Made by a program: the position numbers and the translations under genes. Under the pieces are notes generated by a model. The model was not told the DNA's origin. It saw only the letters and a program-made list of their open reading frames with translations, and ran no database searches. This document shows positions 41,316 to 48,918 of a stretch of DNA of 64,000 bases, piece by piece (the stretch's first letter is position 1; every line of letters starts with the position of its first letter). Source of the stretch: an uncultured Muribaculaceae bacterium (GTDB lineage: Bacteria > Bacteroidota > Bacteroidia > Bacteroidales > Muribaculaceae); the NCBI GenBank assembly GCA_910589055.1, contig CAJURN010000007.1, positions 43,612-107,611 on the forward strand, written 5' to 3'.

Positions 41316-42180
41316 AGATAATGTCGATCTGTCCTTCCCAGTCGTAGGAAAGGGGATTGATGGTGACAAGGCGCGAACCGATCATGTTGTTGAGGGTCTC
41401 GGCTTGTCTTGAATCGTATTCTTTCTGAAAGAAAAACACTTTCACGCTGTCGGCGCGAGCCGTCTCCACGGTTTCCGAAAGTTTCCGGGCCGACATTTCT
41501 TTACTTTCGGAGCCTACCGAAATCTGTTTCAGGCCGTAGTCGCGGGCGAAGTACGACAGTGACGGATGCCACACGGCAAACGCGGTTCCGGCCTTGGGCA
41601 TGCGGCTGCGTACGGCGTTGTCGATGGAGTCGAGACGCGTAAGAAATTGCTCGAGATTGGCCCTGAAAACAAGGCTGTCGGCGGGCGAGATTGTTTCGAG
41701 CGACTTCTCCATGTTCCGCGCTATTATGGCCGCGTTGGCTACGGATGTCCACACATGGGGATCGGCCTCTTCCTTGGAGTGGGAATGGTGGTCGTCGCCG
41801 TGGCTGTGGGTTCCGTAGACGAGTTCTATACCTTCGCAGGAGTCGAATACGGGCACATCGTTGCCGAGCGATTCGGTAATCTTTTTCTCAAAGGGCAGCA
41901 GCCCGGTGGTGAAAAAGGCTTTTGAGCGGTCAACAGCTACGCGGCGCGACACGGGAGGGTCGTAGGTTTCGGGGTTGGCTCCGTTTTCCAGTAGTGTCAC
42001 CACTTCGAACCGGTCGCCTGCAATCTTGTCAAGAATATATTTCTGCGGCTCCACGCTCACGGCCACACGGGGACGTGCGGAGTCCTGCGAGGAATTTCCT
42101 GAGCCTCCGCAGCCTGACAGCACCGGGATGCAGGCTGCGGAAAGCAGGATGTATGGTTTAAGAATACGATTGAAATTCAT
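41296..42180 (-). CDS. znuA: Zinc ABC transporter substrate-binding lipoprotein (ZnuA-like)
   Basis: A 294-aa metal-binding lipoprotein from ATG 42180 (MNFNRILKPYILLSAACIPVLSGC). The lipobox LSGC makes Cys24 the anchor. The cluster A-I fold shows a His-rich acidic loop (THSHGDDHHSHSKEEADPHVW) before the conserved DPHVW, plus AFAVWHPSLSYFARDYGL and the C-terminal RLVTINPLSYDWEG. The histidine loop points to zinc. The open frame continues 59 codons upstream, but this part lies inside nfnB. It begins one base after the nfnB stop and precedes znuC. Confidence 0.92.
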   Translation of the reverse strand: MNFNRILKPYILLSAACIPVLSGCGGSGNSSQDSARPRVAVSVEPQKYILDKIAGDRFEVVTLLENGANPETYDPPVSRRVAVDRSKAFFTTGLLPFEKKITESLGNDVPVFDSCEGIELVYGTHSHGDDHHSHSKEEADPHVWTSVANAAIIARNMEKSLETISPADSLVFRANLEQFLTRLDSIDNAVRSRMPKAGTAFAVWHPSLSYFARDYGLKQISVGSESKEMSARKLSETVETARADSVKVFFFQKEYDSRQAETLNNMIGSRLVTINPLSYDWEGQIDIICGELEK

Positions 42181-42181
42181 T

Positions 42182-43675
42182 TTATTTTGCTTCGGAAAGC
42201 AGTTTCGCGGCCACTCCGGCGGCAGCCTTGCGGCCATCGCCCATGGCGAGGATAACGGTGGCGCCACCGCGCACGATGTCGCCTCCGGCAAATATGGTTG
42301 GTATGGAAGAACGCATGTCTTCGTTGACCTCGATTGTTCCGCGGCGCGACACTTCAAGTCCGTCGATGGAATCGGGGATAAGCGGATTGGGCGATACTCC
42401 CACGCTCACAATCACTTCGTCTACCTTGATTTCGTCAATCGCACCTTCGATAGGCACGGGGCTGCGGCGTCCGGATGCGTCCGGTTCGCCGAGTTCCATG
42501 CGCTGAACACGCATGGCGCATACGCGTCCCTTCTCGTCGGCGAGGTATTCCACGGGGTTGCAGAGAGTGAGGAATTCCACGCCTTCTTCCTTGGCATGAT
42601 GCACTTCCTCAACTCGCGCGGGCATTTCGGCCTCGCTGCGGCGGTAGATAATCATCGCACGTTCGGCACCCATGCGGCGGGCGGTGCGTACGGAGTCCAT
42701 GGCCGTGTTGCCACCACCGATCACGGCCACATGATGGCCTTTCATCACGGGGGTATCCGAGCCGGGGCGTCCCGCTCCCATGAGGTTGATGCGGGTCAGG
42801 TACTCATTGCTCGACATGACACCTGTAAGGTTCTCGCCGGGAATACCCATGAAACGGGGCAGTCCGGCTCCGGAGGCCACGAATACGGCTTTGAAACCTT
42901 CGTTTAGCAGGTCGTCGTAGCTGAGAGTCTTTCCGATTACGGTGTCCTTGTGGAAGCGCACGCCCATCGCGCGGAGTGAGTCAAGTTCGGCGTCGACAAC
43001 CGCGTTGGGCAGGCGGAATTCGGGAATACCGTATTTTAGCACACCACCGATTTCGTGCAGAGCCTCGAAAACATCCACACTGAATCCGCGGCGCGCCATG
43101 TCTCCGGCAAATGAGAGTCCGGCAGGGCCACTTCCGGCCACGGCCACGCGTATGCCGTTTGAGGGACACGAGGGCTTGTCGGATGGAGTACCTTTTTCGG
43201 CACGTTCGATGCGGTCGGTATCGGCGGCATATCGTTCGAGATAACCGATTGCCACGGGTTCCTTTTTCATCTTGTTGTAGATACAGCGGCTCTCGCACTG
43301 CTTTTCCTGCGGGCACACGCGTCCGCACACGGCAGGCAGCGCGCTTGTGCGCTTAAGCACCCTGGCGGCCTCGCTGATGCGCCCGCGCTGGATATTCTTG
43401 ATAAATCCGGGAATGTCGATTCCCACAGGGCAACCCTGGATACATTGCGGGTCGGGGCAGTCGAGACAGCGTGTGGCTTCGAGCACGGCCTGCTCGGCGC
43501 TGAGACCTTGGTTGACTTCTTCGTTGCAGGTTATGCGGTAGTCGGCAGGAAGCTGCGGCATCACAACGCGCGGAATGGCTGTGCGTTCTTTAGCGGGCAT
43601 CGCTGCGCGCAACTCTTCGCGCCATTTGCTGTCGCGGAAATTATCGTCGGTATGGTTCATGTCGTTGGTGTTCAT
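42182..43675 (-). CDS. nfnB: NADPH-side subunit of NfnAB / GltD-like oxidoreductase
   Basis: A 497-aa flavoprotein of the glutamate synthase small-subunit family. The N-terminal cluster motifs CLDCPDPQCIQGCPVGIDIP and CGRVCPQEKQCESRC bind two [4Fe-4S] clusters. FAD and NAD(P) loops are VAVAGSGPAGLSFAG and VAVIGGGNTAMDSVR, with GGDIVRGGATVILAMGDGRKAA at the end. It is preceded by NfnA (13 bases), so the pair probably forms the NADH-dependent ferredoxin:NADP+ oxidoreductase that bifurcates electrons. It could instead support glutamate synthesis, but no large GltB subunit is adjacent. Confidence 0.92.
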   Translation of the reverse strand: MNTNDMNHTDDNFRDSKWREELRAAMPAKERTAIPRVVMPQLPADYRITCNEEVNQGLSAEQAVLEATRCLDCPDPQCIQGCPVGIDIPGFIKNIQRGRISEAARVLKRTSALPAVCGRVCPQEKQCESRCIYNKMKKEPVAIGYLERYAADTDRIERAEKGTPSDKPSCPSNGIRVAVAGSGPAGLSFAGDMARRGFSVDVFEALHEIGGVLKYGIPEFRLPNAVVDAELDSLRAMGVRFHKDTVIGKTLSYDDLLNEGFKAVFVASGAGLPRFMGIPGENLTGVMSSNEYLTRINLMGAGRPGSDTPVMKGHHVAVIGGGNTAMDSVRTARRMGAERAMIIYRRSEAEMPARVEEVHHAKEEGVEFLTLCNPVEYLADEKGRVCAMRVQRMELGEPDASGRRSPVPIEGAIDEIKVDEVIVSVGVSPNPLIPDSIDGLEVSRRGTIEVNEDMRSSIPTIFAGGDIVRGGATVILAMGDGRKAAAGVAAKLLSEAK

Positions 43676-43688
43676 GGTGGGGTAGGTG

Positions 43689-44483
43689 TCATTTGTTGTC
43701 GTAAGCCCTCATGCGGGTCATCATTTCATCGAAATCGACCTGATGGGCGTCAAATTCGGGGCCGTCCACACATACGAAGCGCATCTTTCCTCCCACGGTC
43801 ACGCGGCAGGCTCCGCACATTCCCGTGCCGTCCACCATGATTGTGTTGAGGGAGCAGATGGTAGGCACTTCGTATTTCTTAGTAAGAAGAGCCACAAATT
43901 TCATCATCACGGCAGGTCCTATGGTGACAACCTCGGCCACTTTCTCGCGTTGAATGACTTCCTCGACTCCGGCAGTCACAAGTCCCTTGCGTCCGTAAGA
44001 TCCGTCGTCGGTCATGATGATAACCTCGTCGGAATGACGGCGCACTTCGTCCTCGAGAATGATGAGGTCCTTGGTACGTGCCGCAAGCACGCTCACCACT
44101 CTGTTTCCGGCTGCTTTCATGGCCTTGATGATGGGGAGCAGGGGAGCCACGCCGACTCCGCCTCCGCAGCAAACGACAGCTCCGTCGTCGTGCTTGCTGA
44201 TGGCTGTCGCGCGACCGAGCGGCCCCACAAGGTCGGTGAGAGTGTCTCCGGGATTGAGCGCGCAGATTTTCTGTGTCGACTCGCCCACGGCCTGGATAAC
44301 CAAAGTGATGCTGCCGCGCGTTGTATCCGCGTCGGCGATGGTGAGGGGGATACGCTCACCGCCTTCTCCGCAGCGGACAATTACGAAGTGACCCGGCTTG
44401 CGTGCCTTGGCAACTTCCGGGGCATCCACCACGAGACGCACCACTTTCTCAGAGAAGTATTCTTTTTCGAGGATTTTGAACAT
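43689..44483 (-). CDS. nfnA: NfnA: FAD/NAD- and [2Fe-2S]-binding subunit
   Basis: A 264-aa protein of the ferredoxin-NADP reductase/dihydroorotate dehydrogenase electron-transfer type. FAD-binding text RIPLTIADADT, NAD-binding VCCGGGVGVAPLLPIIKAM, and a C-terminal [2Fe-2S] cluster region (CSLNTIMVDGTGMCGACRVT through FVCVDGPEFD). It heads the operon nfnA-nfnB-znuA-znuC. A TAAATTTG -7 element (44559-44552, minus) lies about 70 bases upstream. Together with NfnB it would balance NADH, NADPH and ferredoxin. Confidence 0.92.
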   Translation of the reverse strand: MFKILEKEYFSEKVVRLVVDAPEVAKARKPGHFVIVRCGEGGERIPLTIADADTTRGSITLVIQAVGESTQKICALNPGDTLTDLVGPLGRATAISKHDDGAVVCCGGGVGVAPLLPIIKAMKAAGNRVVSVLAARTKDLIILEDEVRRHSDEVIIMTDDGSYGRKGLVTAGVEEVIQREKVAEVVTIGPAVMMKFVALLTKKYEVPTICSLNTIMVDGTGMCGACRVTVGGKMRFVCVDGPEFDAHQVDFDEMMTRMRAYDNK

Positions 44484-44551
44484 TATACGAAACGTGTTTT
44501 TTGATGATTTCCGGATATGAGGTCGTGGAGAGACAATCTCCTATCCAATTG

Positions 44552-44559
44552 CAAATTTA
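44552..44559 (-). promoter_or_regulatory. -7 element of the nfn-znu operon
   Basis: TAAATTTG on minus, start near 44546, leader about 62 nt. The -33 region has no TTTG in the right place. No Zur-like palindrome is evident. Confidence 0.45.
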
Positions 44560-44685
44560 AACACTTTTAGCCAATATAAGAAAGCTAATCCGAAAAAATA
44601 TGATTTCTTCAATCAATGTTGTGTAGTGGTTGATTATTTGTGGGGTGGTGGGAACCGGGGGAGGGATTGGGGTGTTTTATTTCAA

Positions 44686-45417
44686 ATGATTGAAATGAAA
44701 AAAGAGAAAAAACGTTGGCGTCCCGACCGCAGGATTTTCCGGCTTTTGGTGGCCGGAGTGTTTGTTGCGCTTGCCGTAACTGCTTTCATGCAGTGCGGTG
44801 GCGACAACACGTCGTATGACTTGGCCGACGATATGAGCGGAACATGGACGGGCGGACGCATTGAGCTTTTCGAACCGTTGGAAATCTCGCAGGCCGGGGA
44901 AATGTCGACGCGATATGGCGAGAAACCTGATGCGCGGCTGATTTCATATTCTCCTACGCTGACGTTTGTAGCTGATTCGGGTCTGAGCGGCGGCTCGGCA
45001 ATTTTCTCGGCGAAAGTCAGAGGAGCGGTGCCGTGCACCGTTACCGACAGCACCGATAATGACAAGCGTTTCCGAGCTGAAGTGCGCGGTGCGGCGGTAG
45101 TGAGTTTTCCTTGCTCGTGGATTGCCCACAAGGGAGGCAAGGTGACACTGATTGTTGACCCCGATGCGATGACAGTTGATATGGATTCGGCAAGCGTGGC
45201 CTTGAAAAGCCTTTCGGCGCGCGACACGACCGGTGTGTGCTTCGACTCCATTGCCCCGGCTTATATCCCCTTGCTCGACATGGCGTTGGGAATACGGGTG
45301 AAGAAGGAAATATCTCAGATGGAATCACTTTCGGGCGTCAGAGCCGAGGACAGGAGGCTGTCGTTGAATCTCGGCAACCGTGTGCTTGTTTTCGACAAGC
45401 TACATCCTACCGATTAG
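44686..45417 (+). CDS. Membrane-anchored or lipoprotein-like hypothetical, about 243 aa
   Basis: A basic N terminus (KKEKKRWRPDRRIFR) leads into one hydrophobic segment (LLVAGVFVALAVTAFMQC) and then GGDNTSYDLADDMSG. The Cys after AFMQ could be a lipobox, but the long basic lead and the residue at -1 are atypical. The extracytoplasmic part of about 200 aa looks beta-rich (SPTLTFVADSGLSGGSAIFSAKVRG). I do not recognise a family with confidence. ATG 44686 (MIEMKKEKK) was chosen over 44626, whose extra residues are unlike a leader. It is convergent with the Abi-type gene, with 41 bases between the stops. Confidence 0.7.
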   Translation: MIEMKKEKKRWRPDRRIFRLLVAGVFVALAVTAFMQCGGDNTSYDLADDMSGTWTGGRIELFEPLEISQAGEMSTRYGEKPDARLISYSPTLTFVADSGLSGGSAIFSAKVRGAVPCTVTDSTDNDKRFRAEVRGAAVVSFPCSWIAHKGGKVTLIVDPDAMTVDMDSASVALKSLSARDTTGVCFDSIAPAYIPLLDMALGIRVKKEISQMESLSGVRAEDRRLSLNLGNRVLVFDKLHPTD

Positions 45418-45458
45418 GTTCTTATTGGAAAAGTGCCATTTGGCTACTGTACGATTGA

Positions 45459-46133
45459 TTATAGATTTGAGATTTTCTCAATAATTGAATATGGCCGAAT
45501 TCCAGTACCCCAAAACAATTCAACAGGGTCATATCCAAGAAAATATACGTATTTTTTTATTAGTTCAAGATTTGTTTTAGCATAAGTCAAATCAATCTCT
45601 CCTTTGAGATTGAAACAGATGGCTTCATGATGGGCAATTCTATTTCTAAATGATTTAATTTGTTGAAGCTCATTAAAGATTGGCCGTTGAGCCAACCCGG
45701 GAGTCTTATTGGGAAATATCTGCAAAAGTGTATTGCCACCACCACGATATGGCAATTTATTGAAAAGATAAGTCCAAAAACCAAATGTTACAGAAGATAC
45801 GAGACGGTCGTTGGAATATCGTCCATGCCGTCTGAGTTCGTTGGCGGTTCGCTGTATTTCATTACGTTGCGGGGCGGTAGAAAGCATACATCCGTCAGTG
45901 CATTGATTAAAAATCCAATCGGTGTCAATGAAATGAGTTTGATAATGGAGATTGATAGCATTACGTAGTACTACCTCAAAGATATTGAGGATGCCATAAA
46001 ACTTTTGGCAAAGTTTCACGTTATGTCTGTAGAGTGTCATGGCTTTGGCTTTATTGTCCCCACATGCCGCAAGATAGCGGTTCAAACGTGCAGGCGAAAA
46101 AGCCTTTTCATAGGCTTTGTAATTCATTTGCAA
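45459..46133 (-). CDS. Abi-family HEPN protein (AbiF/AbiD-like, candidate toxin)
   Basis: A 224-aa protein of the Abi-like type. The N-terminal part (FSPARLNRYLAACGDNKAKAMTLYRHN, then FEVVLRNAIN) is the conserved opening of Bacteroidota Abi proteins. The C-terminal RNRIAHHE (Arg163 to His168) is a HEPN RNase motif R-x4-H. A second R-N-x4-H match, RNAINLH (57-63), lies in the N-terminal half. HEPN Abi proteins cut RNA and stop growth on phage attack. AbiF proteins have been described as toxins held in check by a small RNA and as likely ancestors of Cas13. The gene is AT-rich and its promoter is divergent from a short structured RNA (46188-46240). Start ATG 46133 or 46127. Confidence 0.8.
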   Translation of the reverse strand: MQMNYKAYEKAFSPARLNRYLAACGDNKAKAMTLYRHNVKLCQKFYGILNIFEVVLRNAINLHYQTHFIDTDWIFNQCTDGCMLSTAPQRNEIQRTANELRRHGRYSNDRLVSSVTFGFWTYLFNKLPYRGGGNTLLQIFPNKTPGLAQRPIFNELQQIKSFRNRIAHHEAICFNLKGEIDLTYAKTNLELIKKYVYFLGYDPVELFWGTGIRPYSIIEKISNL

Positions 46134-46150
46134 GATTTAATTAATTTGGA

Positions 46151-46182
46151 TTTGCAAAATTACAGAAAAACTCTTAACTTTG
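46151..46182 (+). promoter_or_regulatory. Promoter of the short RNA beside the Abi gene
   Basis: TTTG (46151-46154), 20 bases, TAACTTTG (46175-46182): a complete Bacteroidota promoter facing away from the Abi gene. Predicted start near 46188. Confidence 0.75.
46155..46162 (-). promoter_or_regulatory. -7 element of the Abi gene
   Basis: TAATTTTG on minus (46162-46155), start near 46148, leader about 15 nt. It directly abuts the -33 box of the opposing RNA promoter; no -33 box of its own is evident. Confidence 0.55.
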
Positions 46183-46187
46183 TAACG

Positions 46188-46240
46188 GAATCCCCCGAGT
46201 GTCCCTGTTGAAAGACAAACCTCGGGGTTTAGTTTTATCT
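46188..46240 (+). ncRNA. Candidate abiF-type RNA antitoxin
   Basis: Predicted transcript of about 50 nt from the promoter at 46151-46182, with no open frame. CCCCGAG (46193-46199) pairs with CTCGGGG (46221-46227), 7 bp. Inside, TGTC (46200-46203) pairs with GACA (46214-46217), leaving a 3-base bulge (AAC, 46218-46220) and a 10-base loop CCTGTTGAAA. The stem is followed by TTTAGTTTTATCT, a fitting terminator on this strand only. Its position divergent from an Abi/HEPN gene matches the conserved abiF RNA motif known from comparative genomics and reported as an RNA antitoxin for AbiF. The assignment rests on context and fold, not on a covariance search. Confidence 0.6.
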
Positions 46241-46257
46241 ATACGTTAGTTGGCAAA

Positions 46258-48897
46258 TTAATATTTACGAAGAAGTTTCCACAATTCCGGAACCCAAAGC
46301 ACGGCGGAAGTTGCGGCAATAATAATCGCCCAATCGGAAATCCGCAGTGGCACGACGTTGAAGAACACACCTCCGGCACTTACGATGATTATCTGTCCCA
46401 GGAGGATTATCGCCACTGTAAGTATGAATTCACCGCATCCTTTGAAGTGGAACGACGAGCGTCCTGTCTCGAAAGAGCGGGCGTTGAAGAGATTCCAGAA
46501 CTGGAGGAATACGAAGGTGGTGAAGAAAATCGAAAGTTCGTATGGCGTGAGATTATGCGCGGCGGTAAGTTTCAGCCGTCCGATTTCCCATAGGGAAACG
46601 AGGTCGGTGTGCTGGAGGTAGTAGAGGAAACCAACGAGAAGGATGAAGAAAAATCCGCCTGTGCCGATTATGGATTTCCACATCGGGGCGCTTATGATGA
46701 AGGCGCTTCGCGAGCGGGGCTTCTCTTTCATTACCGATGCCGACGGGGGCAGGGAAGCCAGGGCCATTGCAGCGAATGTGTCCATGATAAGGTTGACCCA
46801 AAGCATCTGCGTCACGGTAAGCGGCGACTGCATGCCCATGAAGGCTCCGGCGAGTACAATCAGACAGGCTGCCACGTTGACTGTCATCTGAAACAGAATG
46901 AAACGCTGGATGTTGTGGTAGAGCGAACGTCCCCACATCACGGCACGGCCAATCGAGGAGAATGAGTTGTCGATGATGGTGATGTCGGAAGCCTCCTTCG
47001 CCACAGATGTTCCGTCGCCCATCGAAAGTCCTACGTGTGCGGTTTTCAGCGCCGGGGCGTCGTTGGTGCCGTCGCCAGTCACAGCCACGACCTCCCCGCG
47101 TTTTTGCAGAGCTTCCACAAGGCGTTTCTTGTCCATGGGTCTTGCGCGGGCGATTATCTTAAGGTCTTCGACGCGTTGGAGCACTTCACTGTCGCTCAGG
47201 GCTTCGAATTCCGGGCCTGTGATGATATTGCGGTCGGAATCACTTCCGTCGTTCCACAGACCTATCTGACGGCCTATTTCTTTAGCCGTTCCTGGGGTGT
47301 CGCCGGTGACAATCTTTACCTGTATTCCCGCATCGAGAACCTCCCTGACGGCATCCGGAACGTCCTTGCGCACCGGGTCGGATATGGCGGCGACTCCAAG
47401 GAAAGTCAGGTCTTTGGGGTCGACAGTTTTTTCAGTCACATCCCCTGGCAGAATCTTGTAGGCGAATCCGAGTGTGCGCATAGCCTGGAGTTGATAGCCG
47501 AGCAGAAGAGCATCAATCTCTTTTTTTGAAACTCCGGATGTGTCGGAGCACATGCCGAATACGATTTCGGGAGCGCCCTTGACATACAGAATGTTACGGT
47601 CATCAGCCGTGCGGACGGCGGTAGCCATGTACTTGCGTTCGGTCGAGAAGGGGATTTCTTCGAGTACGGTAGCTTTCCGGCGCATATCGTCCGCGTCGAC
47701 TCCACGCTCTTTGAGCCACAGCAGGAGCGCGCCCTCGGTGGGGTTGCCGAGGACTTCGGGAGTAGAGTGTGAGAGGTCGAGACGGGCGGTAGAGTTAAGA
47801 GCCATGGCCTCGTAAAGGACGCGGTCGTCAGGATTTCCGAAGAAGTCGGTTTTATACACCTGCATGCGGTTTTGTGTCAGCGTACCGGTCTTGTCGGTGC
47901 AGATTACTGTTGTGGCGCCCATTGTCTCGCAAGCGTGCATTTTGCGCACGAGGTTGTTGGTCTTGAGCATGCGTCGCATGGAGTAGGCAAGAGACAGGGT
48001 AACAGCCATCGGCAGCCCTTCCGGAACTGCAACGGCGATAAGCGCCACGGCCACCATGACCGACTGGAGCATGTAAGTGGTGAATGAAATCCACGTGAAA
48101 TCAGGCGTGTTCAGAAAGTACATGAGCACACGTCCGGCAAGAATCAGGGCTGCGATTCCGTAGGACGCCTTGGCAATGAGGCGTCCGAGGCGGTCGAGCT
48201 GTTCGTCAAGCGGCGTGCGCACATCGGAAGTGACATTCGATGCAGTGAAGACCTTGCCATTTTCGGTGCGGTCGCCAACAGCAAACACTTCCATCACTCC
48301 GTGGCCTTCCATCACTTTGGTGCCACGCAACACGTGGTTGGACGGGAATGTCGCATCGGCATCGAAATGAGCCTCATCGGTAGTCTTGGAGCACACCGGT
48401 TCGCCCGTCAGTGTGGATTCGTCCACGTTCAGGCTCACGGCTTCAAGGAGCCGGCCGTCGGCGGGAATTTCCTCCCCGGTGTTTATAATGACAATATCGC
48501 CCGTCACAACGTCCTTTCGGGGAATTTCCATCGCCATTCCTCCGTTGCGGATCACTTGTACGGGTTCCTCGTCGTTGACCTTGTTGAGAATCTCGAATTC
48601 TTTCCCGGCCTTGTATTCAAAGTAGAACGAAAGTCCTGTGGCGAGCAGGATTGCCATGAGAATACCGACAGGTTCGAAGAAAACCGTGGCTTCGGAATCA
48701 AGTCCGTAATACTCGTAGCAGGATATGGCAATTGAGAGAACTCCGGCTATTACAAGAATGATTATCAGGGGGTCGGAGAATTTCTTCAGGAAGAGCCGCC
48801 ACACGGGTTCTTTCTGAGGCGGAGTGAGGATATTGACGCCGTTTTTATTTCTGCTCTCGATGACTTCGCTTTCGCTGAGACCGGTGTATTGGTTCAT
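46258..48897 (-). CDS. Calcium-translocating P-type ATPase (PMCA/SERCA type)
   Basis: An 879-aa cation pump. N-terminal cation-ATPase domain (YTGLSESEVIESRNKNGVN), TGES-type loop DESTLTGEPVCSK, Pro-rich helix 4 AVPEGLPMAVTLSLAYSMRRM, phosphorylation site VICTDKTGTLTQNRM, nucleotide domain KGAPEIVF, and hinge VTGDGTNDAPALKTAHVGLSMG. About ten membrane helices, with a C-terminal cation-ATPase domain. VAVPEGLP in helix 4 fits Ca2+ over Na+/K+. It is the last gene of the bioB-SPOUT-radA-ATPase cluster, 21 bases after radA. A calcium-export role is likely; Mn2+ is possible. Confidence 0.93.
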   Translation of the reverse strand: MNQYTGLSESEVIESRNKNGVNILTPPQKEPVWRLFLKKFSDPLIIILVIAGVLSIAISCYEYYGLDSEATVFFEPVGILMAILLATGLSFYFEYKAGKEFEILNKVNDEEPVQVIRNGGMAMEIPRKDVVTGDIVIINTGEEIPADGRLLEAVSLNVDESTLTGEPVCSKTTDEAHFDADATFPSNHVLRGTKVMEGHGVMEVFAVGDRTENGKVFTASNVTSDVRTPLDEQLDRLGRLIAKASYGIAALILAGRVLMYFLNTPDFTWISFTTYMLQSVMVAVALIAVAVPEGLPMAVTLSLAYSMRRMLKTNNLVRKMHACETMGATTVICTDKTGTLTQNRMQVYKTDFFGNPDDRVLYEAMALNSTARLDLSHSTPEVLGNPTEGALLLWLKERGVDADDMRRKATVLEEIPFSTERKYMATAVRTADDRNILYVKGAPEIVFGMCSDTSGVSKKEIDALLLGYQLQAMRTLGFAYKILPGDVTEKTVDPKDLTFLGVAAISDPVRKDVPDAVREVLDAGIQVKIVTGDTPGTAKEIGRQIGLWNDGSDSDRNIITGPEFEALSDSEVLQRVEDLKIIARARPMDKKRLVEALQKRGEVVAVTGDGTNDAPALKTAHVGLSMGDGTSVAKEASDITIIDNSFSSIGRAVMWGRSLYHNIQRFILFQMTVNVAACLIVLAGAFMGMQSPLTVTQMLWVNLIMDTFAAMALASLPPSASVMKEKPRSRSAFIISAPMWKSIIGTGGFFFILLVGFLYYLQHTDLVSLWEIGRLKLTAAHNLTPYELSIFFTTFVFLQFWNLFNARSFETGRSSFHFKGCGEFILTVAIILLGQIIIVSAGGVFFNVVPLRISDWAIIIAATSAVLWVPELWKLLRKY

Positions 48898-48918
48898 GTG
48901 CTGGGTTTGATAGTGGTG

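Noticed and set aside
41316..41369. Upstream ATG for znuC
   Set aside because: Would overlap znuA by 74 bases; the conserved start of the ATPase is near LPLIEVSHV.
41975..42907. Open frame of 310 codons on the plus strand
   Set aside because: Antisense to znuA and nfnB with no recognisable domain.
43686..44504. Open frame of 272 codons on the plus strand
   Set aside because: Antisense to nfnA; His-rich shadow text without motifs.
46192..46240. Plain terminator of the P-type ATPase gene
   Set aside because: The T-run follows the stem on the plus strand, not on the strand of the ATPase gene, and a full promoter drives the plus strand.
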